This document shows, piece after piece, positions 1 to 7,975 of a DNA stretch of 49,979 nt. The stretch's first letter is position 1, and every line of letters starts with the position of its first letter. The notes under the pieces are model-generated. The model saw only the letters and a program-made list of their open reading frames with translations. It did no database searches and was not told where the DNA came from. The stretch spans positions 1-49,979 of the forward strand of contig CAZVZK010000076.1 in NCBI GenBank assembly GCA_964630925.1. The letters are read 5' to 3'. This stretch comes from RGDT01 sp964630925. GTDB taxonomy: Bacteria; Planctomycetota; Planctomycetia; Gemmatales; Gemmataceae. The translations under genes and the position numbers were made by a program.

Positions 1-1
1 A

Positions 2-54
2 AGGCGCCACGCCAAGCCCGTCGACGAGCCCTCCGTGCTGACTCCGCAGAGCTG
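2..54. repeat. Left copy of 53-bp terminal inverted repeat
   Basis: These 53 bases are the exact reverse complement of the last 53 bases of the window. The match ends at base 54, and the flanking sequence then differs. An open frame runs rightward from the window edge through the repeat to a TAG at 95-97. It could be the tail of a gene, but it is only about 30 codons and I do not recognise it. The simplest reading is that the window is a contig bounded by two inverted copies of a genomic repeat. Confidence 0.9.
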
Positions 55-147
55 GTCGTACGGCAACGCCGGTGGCCCGGTTCACGAGAGCCGGTAGGAT
101 GACAGGGCCGTTTCTGGCCACATCCCATCACGTCCGGGGAATGAGTC

Positions 148-1410
148 ATGAAGCCCGTCGCCTCGCTCGCGCTCCTCGTGGGCGCGGTTTTCGTCGCCGT
201 GTTGCCCGCACAGGGCACCAAGGAAGATTCCGTCGTCGAGAGTCTCATCTCGGAGGCGAGCACCTACTCAGACTCGTCACTGACAACCTCCAAAAAGCGC
301 GCTGCGGCCGCGATCAAGGGGCTCGGGGGGATGGGTGCCCGGGCCCGGATCGCCTTGCCGAGGCTCGCCGGCTGGTGCGGGTCGAGCGACAAGGAGATCG
401 CGGCCGCCGCCGCGGAGGCGGTGGACCGCATCTCCAAGGCGTCGGCCGATCTCAAGGAGTCGGATGCCGGCGCGGCCCGCAAGGAGATGGAGGAGGCCAA
501 GAAGCTGATCGAGGAGCTCCGCCAGGCGAAGGCGGACACGGCGTACCGCATCGCCATCGCCCCATTCACGTACAGGCTCGAAGAACGCTATCCAGGCCCC
601 GTTTACGTGCTGAGTAAGGCGGCTCCCGGCAAGGGCCCCGACCTGACGACGCCATCCGAGCCGCTGTACAAGGCCCTGAGTGCCGCCTCCCGCCGGCTGG
701 CCGACGACCTGGTTCAACAGTTGCGTGTACGCGTGGCCCACTCTTCAAGCGAAGCAGATCAGAAGAACGCCCATGCGGTCATCAGGGGAACGCTGACCGT
801 CGGCCCGGCGCTGACCGTTGAGTGTATCGACGGGAAGACCGGATTCGTGATGTGGCGGAAGGAGATGCCCGTGCCCGCGGACAAGGTGGCCGAGCTGGAC
901 AGGTCGAAGGCCCTGGAGGAGGCGTTTCTGGCCATCACGGACCGGATCAAACACGCCGAACGCTCCGCCGCTCTGGAGAAGGGGGCGGGGACGCCGAAGA
1001 GGCGTCTCGATCCGGACGTGCTGGCCATCCTGCCGGCCACCCTCCCCGAGGGCCTCAACGACGCCACGAAAAAGGCCCTGCAGCCCTTCTCCGTGCAGGT
1101 GACGCACCGCCTGCTCAAGGAGGGGAAGTTGCGGATCGTCTCCCCGCGCCGGGCGGCCGCCCTCGCGGCAGCCACCCCCGCCGAGGCCGGCCGGGAGCTT
1201 GGCGCGGCCGTCGTGCTCGCCTTCGATGTCACCGTGTCTGCCGACAAGAAGACGCTGACACTGACCGCCGAGCTGGCCGAGCCGGAGGCAGGGGTCCTGC
1301 TGTGGCGCGACCAGTGGGAGACGGAGCTCGACGAGAAGGATCTGCCCGCCTTCGTGACCCGCACGGCCGGCGCGGCCGCCGACGGCGCCCGCAAGCGGCT
1401 CGGGAAGTAG
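148..1410 (+). CDS. Exported protein with HEAT-like N-terminal region
   Basis: A 420-residue protein with a clear Sec-type signal peptide (residues 1-23, hydrophobic core LALLVGAVFVAVLP, cleavage probably after AQG). Residues about 48-96 have the alternating Ala/Leu helix pattern of a single HEAT-like repeat, and 105-130 form a charged helix. The rest alternates strand and helix. It contains two similar stretches, near 134-260 and 285-415, that resemble TolB-N or CsgG-like folds, where an AxxLGA-type helix is followed by LTLTAEL strands and LLWRD. No catalytic motif is visible. A GGGGA box lies about 9 bases before the ATG. It is convergent with the dehydratase downstream. The function is unknown; an envelope role is inferred only from the signal peptide. 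Confidence 0.7.
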   Translation: MKPVASLALLVGAVFVAVLPAQGTKEDSVVESLISEASTYSDSSLTTSKKRAAAAIKGLGGMGARARIALPRLAGWCGSSDKEIAAAAAEAVDRISKASADLKESDAGAARKEMEEAKKLIEELRQAKADTAYRIAIAPFTYRLEERYPGPVYVLSKAAPGKGPDLTTPSEPLYKALSAASRRLADDLVQQLRVRVAHSSSEADQKNAHAVIRGTLTVGPALTVECIDGKTGFVMWRKEMPVPADKVAELDRSKALEEAFLAITDRIKHAERSAALEKGAGTPKRRLDPDVLAILPATLPEGLNDATKKALQPFSVQVTHRLLKEGKLRIVSPRRAAALAAATPAEAGRELGAAVVLAFDVTVSADKKTLTLTAELAEPEAGVLLWRDQWETELDEKDLPAFVTRTAGAAADGARKRLGK

Positions 1411-1425
1411 ACGCGGCCTGAGCCA

Positions 1426-3351
1426 TCACGAGAGCGCCGCCGTGATCGCCCCCACGTCGTAGACGCAGCCGCCCCACGTCCCGCCCGACGCCCGCACCAG
1501 CGCCGCCCACAGCCGCGTGTCGTCCGGCAGGGCCGGGTCCGGCGCCAGGTCGGGGCGCGGCTCACGCGACGCCAGCAGTCGCGCCCCCGCCTCCGCGTCG
1601 CCGTCCACCACCAGATCGACGCTGCCCGTCAGGTTCACGCGGTCGATGACGATACGCACCGTGTCGCCGTCGAGCAGCTTGCCCACCGGCCCGCCCGCCA
1701 GCGCCTCCGGGCCGACGTGGCCGACGCACGCCCCCGTCGAGACGCCGCTGAAGCGGGCGTCGGTTATCAGCGCGACGTGCTTGCCCCACGGCAGGTGCTT
1801 CAGCGCCGACGTGATCTGGTAGATCTCCTCCATGCCGGAGCCCATCGGCCCCCGGCAGATCAGCGCCAGCACGTCGCCCGCCTTCAGCGACCCCGACTTG
1901 ATCGCCTCGATGGCCGCCTTCTCCGTCGTGAACACCCGCGCCGGCCCCGTCTTGCGATACACGCCGTCCGCATCCACCACCGACGGGTCGATGGCCGTCG
2001 ATTTGATGACCGACCCCTCGGGGGCGAGGTTGCCACGCGGGAACGTCACCGTCGAGGTCAGCCCGCGCTCGCGCGCCCGCGCCGGCGGCATGATGACATC
2101 GTCCGCATCGACGCCGTCGCGCTCGCGCAGCAGCTCGCGCACCCGGCGCCGACGCTCCGACTTCTCCCACCACGCCAGCACGTCGCCGAGCGTGTGGCCC
2201 GTGACGGTCAGCGCCTCCAACTTCAACAGCCCCATGTCGCGCAGGTGCAGCATCACCTCCGGCACGCCGCCGGCCAGGAAGACGCGCACGGTGACGTGGC
2301 CCACCGGCCCGTTCGGCAGCGCATCGACCAGGCGCGGCACGCGGCGGTTGATCGCCGCCCAGTCCTCCACCGTCGGCCTCCTCAGCCCCGCGTGGTACGC
2401 CACGGCGGGTATGTGGAGCAGCAGATTCGTCGAGCCGCCGAACGCCGCGTGGGCGGCCATCGCGTTGTGGAGCGACGCCTCCGTCAATACATGCCGCACC
2501 GTCATGCCGCGCTGGATCATGCCGAGCGCCGCCCGCGCCGAGCGGCGGGCCATCTCCAGCCACACGGGCTGCCCAGAGGGGGCCAGGGCCGAGTGCGGCA
2601 GGCTCAGGCCCAGGGCCTCGCCGACGACCTGGGACGTGGCCGCCGTCCCCAAAAACTGGCACCCGCCGCCGGGCGAGCCGCACGCCTTGCAGCCGGCCTC
2701 GGCGGCCTGCTCCAGCGTGATGAGGCCGTGGCTGAACCGCGCGCCGATAGTCTGCACCTTGCCCGCGTCCTCGCCGTTCTCCGGCGGCAGCGTCACGCCG
2801 CCGGGCACCAGGACGCACGGCAGATCGTGACAGCCGGCCAGGGCCATCATCATGGCGGGCAGGCCCTTGTCGCACGTCGCCACGCCGACGACTGCCTTGC
2901 GTGTCGGCAGCGAGCGGACGAGGCGGCGGAAGACCATCGCCGCGTCGTTGCGGTAGGGCAGGCTGTCCATCATGCCGGCCGTGCCCTGCGTGCGGCCGTC
3001 GCAGGGGTCGGTGACGAAGCCGGCGAACGGGATGGCGCCGCGCTTCTTCAGCTCCTCGGCGGCGGCGCGCATCTGGAGGATGACCTCCCAGTGGCCGGTG
3101 TGGTAGCCGAGGGCGGCGGGCGAGCCGTCCTCGTTGCGCAGGCCGCCGGAGGTGGACAGGATCAGCACCTCGGGGCGGCCCAGCTCGCCGGGCTTCCAAC
3201 CCATGCCGGCGTTCTGCGTCCAGCCGAACAGGTCGCCGGAGGGCGCGTGGCGGAGGAGGTCCTCTGTGAGGGGCAGCGCGCCCTCGGGGCCGGGGCCGGC
3301 GGTGACGATGTCGAGCGGGGCGCCGTCGAGGAGGTCGGGGAGGGTGGACAT
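1426..3351 (-). CDS. yjhG: YjhG/YagF-family D-xylonate dehydratase (IlvD/Edd superfamily)
   Basis: A 641-residue cytoplasmic iron-sulfur dehydratase. The family removes water from sugar acids; the YjhG/YagF branch converts D-xylonate to 2-keto-3-deoxy-xylonate. The branch is recognised by its opening (ALPLTEDLLRHAPSGDLFG at 25-43), by GYHTGHWE at 82-89 and by the length, which exceeds the roughly 560-615 residues of IlvD and Edd. Cluster and metal ligand motifs are all present: DPCDGRTQG around Cys117, TCDKG around Cys160, and CGSPGGGC at 224-231. The C-terminal half carries the usual GxxGSGMEE and ARFSG motifs. No sugar dehydrogenase or aldolase gene is adjacent, so the xylonate pathway context is not shown here. 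The ATG at 3351 is preceded by only a weak Shine-Dalgarno sequence. Confidence 0.9.
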   Translation of the reverse strand: MSTLPDLLDGAPLDIVTAGPGPEGALPLTEDLLRHAPSGDLFGWTQNAGMGWKPGELGRPEVLILSTSGGLRNEDGSPAALGYHTGHWEVILQMRAAAEELKKRGAIPFAGFVTDPCDGRTQGTAGMMDSLPYRNDAAMVFRRLVRSLPTRKAVVGVATCDKGLPAMMMALAGCHDLPCVLVPGGVTLPPENGEDAGKVQTIGARFSHGLITLEQAAEAGCKACGSPGGGCQFLGTAATSQVVGEALGLSLPHSALAPSGQPVWLEMARRSARAALGMIQRGMTVRHVLTEASLHNAMAAHAAFGGSTNLLLHIPAVAYHAGLRRPTVEDWAAINRRVPRLVDALPNGPVGHVTVRVFLAGGVPEVMLHLRDMGLLKLEALTVTGHTLGDVLAWWEKSERRRRVRELLRERDGVDADDVIMPPARARERGLTSTVTFPRGNLAPEGSVIKSTAIDPSVVDADGVYRKTGPARVFTTEKAAIEAIKSGSLKAGDVLALICRGPMGSGMEEIYQITSALKHLPWGKHVALITDARFSGVSTGACVGHVGPEALAGGPVGKLLDGDTVRIVIDRVNLTGSVDLVVDGDAEAGARLLASREPRPDLAPDPALPDDTRLWAALVRASGGTWGGCVYDVGAITAALS

Positions 3352-3387
3352 GCGGCATCGGTGGGAAGGGGCGACACCCCCATCCTA

Positions 3388-3792
3388 TCACTTCGTCGCC
3401 GGCGGGGCGGGCAGGACGACTTGTAGGCCGCCCCGCCCCAGGATGGCGACGAAGGGCGGCGGCTGTGACGCGGCGAGGGCCTCCATCCCGGCGAGGTTGT
3501 CCACGAAGAGCCGCGCCATCTCCTCGCCCTTCATGCCGCCGGAGGTGAGGGTGATGATCTTCGCGCCGGCGGTGACGAGGGCCTCGCGCTCGCCGTGCTT
3601 GCGGCGGATGTTCTTGTCCTTCGTCAGGATGACCCAGCCGCGCGACGCCACCTCCGGGATCCAATCGACGTCGGCGGTGTCGATGGCGAAATGGTCGTCG
3701 TGGTACTCGACGGCCGCCCCCGCCTCGCGCAGGGCGCGGGCGACGCCCTTGCCCGTGCAGCGGTCGATGTAAAAGGTGGGCCGGGCGCTCAC
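3388..3792 (-). CDS. PIN-like toxin, VapC45 type
   Basis: A small PIN-fold protein. The start FYIDRCTGKGVARAL, the central DVDWIPEV and the block VILTKDKNIRRKHGE match the VapC45-like PIN family, whose members act as ribonuclease toxins. The acidic residues in YID, AIDTADVDW and TKDK are the likely metal ligands. I chose the GTG at 3792 because it overlaps the antitoxin stop as GTGA and follows a G-rich stretch. The in-frame GTG at 3807 would add five residues. The overlap implies translational coupling to the DUF433 antitoxin upstream. The C-terminus ends in a Pro/Ala-rich tail. Confidence 0.82.
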   Translation of the reverse strand: MSARPTFYIDRCTGKGVARALREAGAAVEYHDDHFAIDTADVDWIPEVASRGWVILTKDKNIRRKHGEREALVTAGAKIITLTSGGMKGEEMARLFVDNLAGMEALAASQPPPFVAILGRGGLQVVLPAPPATK

Positions 3793-4541
3793 CCCTCGTC
3801 CCCCCACCAGAACGGCATCGCGTCGCGGGCGGCGCCTTCGTAGCGGATGGCCTCCTCGATCAGCTCGGCGCCGATGCCGTAGTCATCGGCCAGCTCCGCG
3901 ACGGAGTCGCCCGCCTGATGGCGCTCGTGGATGATGTCTGTCGGCAATCCCGTGCCGACGAGCGTCGGCCGCCCGAAGCGGATGCGGGGGTCGAGGATGA
4001 CGAGGCGGGGCGAGGCCTCTTCCGGGTCACGTGTGAACGGGAACAGGCGCACCGGCCTGCCGTCCTTCACCTCGACGCGCTCCAGACGCTTCGCGATCTT
4101 CGCTCGTAGCGTCTGGTGATCCACCGGCAGGTGCGTGAATCGGCCCGCGAGCCGCGATGCCTCGGCCTCCGGCCCTTCACCCCAGCCGATCAGCCCCTCC
4201 CGCAACGAGCCGGCCAGCTCCCGTATGCCGACGAAGGCGAATTCCTCCATCCGGGACGGGTCGCCGTCAAATCCCTCCGCGAGGGGCCGGACAGCCGAGC
4301 CGAGGACAAATAGCTCCGCCAACCTCCGGAACGACAACCTCCGCGCGGGGTCATCGCGGGACACCTGTTCGAGATGGGCGCCGCGCGGCCACACCTCCGG
4401 AGGATAGGGTGGCATCCCGGACGCCAGGGAGAACGTGAGCCACGCCGGCAGGCGCAGATAGCGGGCAGAGTCGGACAGGGTGTAGAGCGGCACCTTGTCC
4501 AATTCCTGATCCGCCGGCGCCGGCAGGGATGTCGTGTGGAT
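3789..4541 (-). CDS. DUF433-domain antitoxin, VapB45 type
   Basis: The antitoxin partner of the PIN-like gene. The N-terminal part (LYTLSDSARYLRLPAW) is a helix-turn-helix like that of MerR and VapB45 proteins. The last 70 or so residues (LVILDPRIRFGRPTLVGTGL, then ADDYGI and EEAIRYE) are a DUF433 domain. The start is uncertain. A perfect AAGGAG at 4553-4548 sits six bases before an in-frame ATC at 4541, which looks like a non-standard start or a mutated ATG, and that position is used here. Alternatives in the same frame are TTG at 4502, GTG at 4493 and GTG at 4589, none with a comparable ribosome site. The reading frame stays open into the neighbouring membrane-protein gene, but that part is not coding. 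Confidence 0.72.
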   Translation of the reverse strand: MHTTSLPAPADQELDKVPLYTLSDSARYLRLPAWLTFSLASGMPPYPPEVWPRGAHLEQVSRDDPARRLSFRRLAELFVLGSAVRPLAEGFDGDPSRMEEFAFVGIRELAGSLREGLIGWGEGPEAEASRLAGRFTHLPVDHQTLRAKIAKRLERVEVKDGRPVRLFPFTRDPEEASPRLVILDPRIRFGRPTLVGTGLPTDIIHERHQAGDSVAELADDYGIGAELIEEAIRYEGAARDAMPFWWGDEG

Positions 4542-4621
4542 GCGTGACTCCTTGTTCGGGGTTTTCCGAGGACACGCCCACGATACCACGGGGCTCGCAC
4601 GCCGGTCAACGGCCCGCCCCG

Positions 4622-6457
4622 TCACGAGAAGTCGAACGGGTTCTTCTTCGGGTCGATGATCGGCGGCGGCGGGGCCGCCCGGCGACGCGCGGGGGCGGGC
4701 GGCGGCGGCGGAACGGGCGGCGGAACGGGCGGCGGGGCGGACGCGGGGGGCCTGGGCCTCACCGCCTTCGGCTTCGCAGGGCTGGATTGCCACAGGCGGA
4801 TGCGGAGGGCGAGTGTCGGCAACAGGCCGGCCAGCGCGAACGAGAGCATCGAGCTGTAGTCGTTCTGGAAGTGCGAGAGGACGTACCACGCCAGCGGGAA
4901 CGCGACGATCTCATCCAGCAAGCTGTAATCCGGATCGATCCCCACCCGTATCAGCAGCATCGCCACCACGTTCGAGATCACCTCCAGGACGCGGCCGCCG
5001 ATCCACGTCGTGATGTACACGCCGATCAGCAACTGGTTCTGGGTGAGCAGGACGTTGACCGCCGGCGACATGTTCGCGACGGTGATGAGGTACGCCAGCA
5101 GCGGCGTCCCCAGGCGCAGCAGCCACCCCAGCCAGTCCCACCCCTCGCGGCGCCTCTTGTACTCCTCGTACAGCGGGTTGCCGCCCAGCCGCAGGATGTT
5201 CTCGCCGAGCAGACGCTCGACGTACAGCCACAGGACGAACAGCAGCACCAGTTGCAGGACGACGAAGCACCCCACGCCCACGTACTTGGTGCAGGGGTTC
5301 GTGCCGTACATCAGCAGGTACACGTCGTCGTTGGGGTACACCCCCATCATGATGCTCGTCGTCACGGCGAAGCGGTCCCATGCCGACCCGGCGTCCTCCT
5401 CCGCCGCCTTGCGCACCCGCTCGCCGTGGCCGTCGGCGCCGCCGAGCCGGTCCAGCACGCACAGCGCCGCCGCCGTCTCGTCGCCGCCCGGCGGGCAGTG
5501 GTCGCCCTCCGCGCGGCGCTCGCGCAGCAGGTCGGCGCCCCAGGCCAGCACCTGCCGCCGCTTGCTCTTGAGGAACAGGCCGAGCCAGCGGTCCCGCGTC
5601 GCGGCCTCGGACGCCTCGTCCGTCCCCGCCGCCCGCGCCAGCACCAGCCAGCAGGTGAAGTCGGTCAGCGGCGGCAGCTCGGCGTGGTCCGGCAACGCGC
5701 CCCCCGCCGCCGGGTCGTGCATCCCCCCCGGCCACTGGCGGCGCAGCCCACGCCGCGCCCACGCCATCGCGTCGGCGTAGCGGGCCGCGTCCCCGCACGC
5801 GCGGCGGACCGCCGCCCCGAGCGTCGGGACCGTCGCCCCCGTCCCCTCCAGGTTCTCGCCCAGGAACTCCCAGACGCAGAACAGGTACTCGTCCTCCGTC
5901 CCCTTCTCGTCCGGCGGGGCCGACCCCGGCGCGAACCGCTGCACCTGCCGCGCCCAGGACTGCACGAACAGGCTGTACCCCCACATCAGGACGAGCCGCC
6001 TCGTCGCGGGGTCGCCGAGGGCGTAGGCGGCGCCCACCTCCTCCTTCGCCCGCGCGAGCTGCTCTTTGGTCACCGAGAAGTGGTGCAGGGCGGACTCGCG
6101 CGTCTCCGCCGGCCTGCCCTGGATCATCAGCGTGTGTCGGAAGCCGCCCCCCTTGGGCCGCGTCACGCGGATGTCCAGCGGGCCGGGCGACTTCTTCTCG
6201 GCCTCGAAGCGGATCCAGTGGGCGTCCATCTTCCCGAAGATGACCGCCTCGCGGAAGTGGGGCGGCTCGGCGTGCAGCCGCACCTGATGCAGCACGAGGT
6301 CGTTGGCCGACACCTTGTGCTTGCGTGCCACGGCCGGGTAACGCCACAGGATCATCAGCCCGGCCACCACCACGAACGGGGTGGCCAGGATCAGCAACGA
6401 CATGCCCCCGAGGATGCAGCCCTCGCCCTCGCCGCCCGCCCCCTGCTTGTCGGTCAT
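4622..6457 (-). CDS. Multi-pass membrane protein with proline-rich tail, unknown function
   Basis: A 611-residue protein with one N-terminal transmembrane helix (about 19-38), a soluble section of about 350 residues rich in Trp, Arg and Ala, then about five helices (393-412, 444-463, 474-505, 512-528, 536-553). The end is cytoplasmic-looking: residues 556-600 are mostly Pro and Ala, and the final residues are DPKKNPFDFS. I see no enzyme motif. The ATG follows a GGGGAGGGGGCG stretch, which is a good ribosome site. It lies 13 bases downstream of another membrane-anchored unknown protein, so the two are probably co-transcribed. The proline tail suggests a protein-binding segment, but this is inference. 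Confidence 0.75.
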   Translation of the reverse strand: MTDKQGAGGEGEGCILGGMSLLILATPFVVVAGLMILWRYPAVARKHKVSANDLVLHQVRLHAEPPHFREAVIFGKMDAHWIRFEAEKKSPGPLDIRVTRPKGGGFRHTLMIQGRPAETRESALHHFSVTKEQLARAKEEVGAAYALGDPATRRLVLMWGYSLFVQSWARQVQRFAPGSAPPDEKGTEDEYLFCVWEFLGENLEGTGATVPTLGAAVRRACGDAARYADAMAWARRGLRRQWPGGMHDPAAGGALPDHAELPPLTDFTCWLVLARAAGTDEASEAATRDRWLGLFLKSKRRQVLAWGADLLRERRAEGDHCPPGGDETAAALCVLDRLGGADGHGERVRKAAEEDAGSAWDRFAVTTSIMMGVYPNDDVYLLMYGTNPCTKYVGVGCFVVLQLVLLFVLWLYVERLLGENILRLGGNPLYEEYKRRREGWDWLGWLLRLGTPLLAYLITVANMSPAVNVLLTQNQLLIGVYITTWIGGRVLEVISNVVAMLLIRVGIDPDYSLLDEIVAFPLAWYVLSHFQNDYSSMLSFALAGLLPTLALRIRLWQSSPAKPKAVRPRPPASAPPPVPPPVPPPPPAPARRRAAPPPPIIDPKKNPFDFS

Positions 6458-6470
6458 CGCCCCCTCCCCG

Positions 6471-7211
6471 TCACCTGTCGCCCCTGTTCGACCCCATCAG
6501 CTTGTAGCCGCCGTAGAGGAGCAGGCCGCCGATGATGGCCAGCACCGCCCAGAGCAGCGGGAAGCCGCCCTCCTCCGCGTCCTCCTTCGCGTCCTTCTTC
6601 CTGTCCTTGGCCCCCTTGCCGGATAGCGGCGACCCGGCGGTCCCGGGATCGATGTCTTTCTCCCCGCCCTTCGCCTTCGTCGGGTCGGCGTTCTCCTTCG
6701 GCGGGGGGGAGTCGGACGCCATCTCGAGCTTGCCGGTGAGGTCGGAGTACACCACCCGCTTGCCGTCCACTTCGATGGACGACACCACGGTCGCGGGGTA
6801 GCTGCGGATGATGGCCGCCGTCGCCGGCTTGAATAGGATCTCCTCGCCCACCACGAGGTACAGCACGCCGCGTTCGCTCCCCCCCCGCGCCCAGGCCACC
6901 GTCGCCTCCCGCTCCATCAGCGCCCGCAGCTCGCCCTCGCCCACGTCACGTTTCGTCGGCTTCCGCGTGGCGGCGTCGAAGGTGTGGTCGGCCTTCGCCG
7001 TCCGGGCGATGCGGACGACGGACCACGCGAACGGCACGGAGGCGGCCTTGGCACTTGGCTTCAGGCGGACCGCCTTGGCGTCGATCCCCCCGAGGATGCC
7101 CACGCGGGCCGTGCCGTCCGTCAGCGTGACGAAGGCGAATTGCGGCTGCGGCTGTGCGGCCGACGTGGCGGTGAAGAGGACGAGTGTGGCCAGGATCGGG
7201 GTGGCTCTCAT
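6471..7211 (-). CDS. Exported single-pass membrane protein, unknown function
   Basis: A 246-residue protein with a signal peptide (MRATPILATLVLFTATSAAQ) and a C-terminal transmembrane helix at about 218-239 followed by a short basic tail. The mature part begins with a beta-rich domain (FAFVTLTDGTARVGILGGID) of the kind seen in planctomycete proteins that store small regulatory or Sm-like folds. The middle, about 165-215, is a low-complexity Pro/Lys/Asp linker. I placed the start at the ATG at 7211 because a signal peptide follows directly; the frame is open further upstream. It precedes the multi-pass protein in the same direction and is divergent from the sigma factor gene. Confidence 0.7.
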   Translation of the reverse strand: MRATPILATLVLFTATSAAQPQPQFAFVTLTDGTARVGILGGIDAKAVRLKPSAKAASVPFAWSVVRIARTAKADHTFDAATRKPTKRDVGEGELRALMEREATVAWARGGSERGVLYLVVGEEILFKPATAAIIRSYPATVVSSIEVDGKRVVYSDLTGKLEMASDSPPPKENADPTKAKGGEKDIDPGTAGSPLSGKGAKDRKKDAKEDAEEGGFPLLWAVLAIIGGLLLYGGYKLMGSNRGDR

Positions 7212-7362
7212 GGGTGCCGATCTCGGGTGAATGAGGCCCCCCACGCCTCTCCGGCCGGCGTGTGAATCGGGGCCATGTGAAAGAAGAAGGCCCGCGGTGA
7301 AGGAACCGTCTTGTAAAAAGAAATAGCCGCGCCCGGCGTTCCCGTCCACGACGAGGGCCGTC

Positions 7363-7971
7363 ATGTCCACCGCTGACGATCAGGAGGCCGACGCGCTGCT
7401 GCGGTCGGCCCGCGAGGGGCGCGAGGCGTTGGCGCGGCTGATCGACGCGCACCAGGGCTGGCTCACCCGCGAGACGCGCCGCCTCTTCGCGGCCTCGGAG
7501 CAGGCACGTGGGTTGAACTCGCTCCTCGGCGTGGAGGGGGTCGTGCAGGAGGCGCTGCTGCGTGTGTGGCGGAAGGCGCACGGCTTCCGCGGCACCACGG
7601 CGGCCTCCTTCCGCGCCTGGCTGCGGCGCATCCTGCGCCGGGTGTTCGAGGGCGAGGTGGACCGCGCCAGCGCCGCCCGGCGTGACTGGCGGCGCGAGGC
7701 CCGTGGCCGGCACCCCAGCCACAACGCCCCGCCGACGGCGTTCCCCGACCCGGCCTCGTCGCCGAGCAGCGAGGCGCGGCACGGCGAGGACTGGGAGCGT
7801 CTGCGGGCCGACCTGCGCTGCCTGACCCTGCGCCAGCACGTCGCCTTCATGCTCAAGGTGTTCCACGGCATGCCCGACGCCGACATCGGCTTCGTCATGG
7901 GCTGCACGGCGGACGCGGCCCAGCAGGCCCGCGCCGACGCCCTCGCCCGCCTCATGGCCTCCGGGGGGTGA
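7363..7971 (+). CDS. ECF-type RNA polymerase sigma factor, planctomycete Gob type
   Basis: A 202-residue sigma-70 family protein. Residues about 10-100 correspond to region 2 (LARLIDAHQGWL, then VVQEALLRVWRKAHGFRG). Residues about 145-198 correspond to region 4 (RCLTLRQHVAFMLKVFHGM followed by a helix-turn-helix). An Arg/Pro/Ser-rich linker of about 45 residues separates them. The gene ends four bases before a Ser/Thr kinase gene, a pairing typical of planctomycetes in which the kinase is thought to control the sigma factor. A GGAACC at 7302-7307 could be an ECF-type -35 element, but I see no convincing CGTC -10 at the right distance. Confidence 0.88.
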   Translation: MSTADDQEADALLRSAREGREALARLIDAHQGWLTRETRRLFAASEQARGLNSLLGVEGVVQEALLRVWRKAHGFRGTTAASFRAWLRRILRRVFEGEVDRASAARRDWRREARGRHPSHNAPPTAFPDPASSPSSEARHGEDWERLRADLRCLTLRQHVAFMLKVFHGMPDADIGFVMGCTADAAQQARADALARLMASGG

Positions 7972-7975
7972 CCAC

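Noticed and set aside
2..97. Frame open from the left edge to TAG at 95-97 as a possible truncated gene
   Set aside because: Only about 30 codons, half of them within the terminal repeat, and no family recognised; recorded with the repeat instead.
72..617. Open frame of 181 codons across the start of the first gene
   Set aside because: It overlaps the signal-peptide gene in another frame and has an Arg/Gly/His-rich composition typical of a shadow frame in GC-rich DNA.
1717..3426. Long frame on the + strand opposite the dehydratase gene
   Set aside because: It is antisense to a clear enzyme and has repetitive His/Gln/Arg/Val composition with no domain.
4529..6535. 668-codon frame on the + strand
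   Set aside because: Antisense to the multi-pass membrane protein, with low-complexity Arg/Gln/His/Pro composition and no ribosome site.
7212..7362. ECF-dependent promoter before the sigma factor gene
   Set aside because: A GGAACC is present at 7302, but no matching -10 element lies 16-17 bases downstream, so it is not called as a feature.
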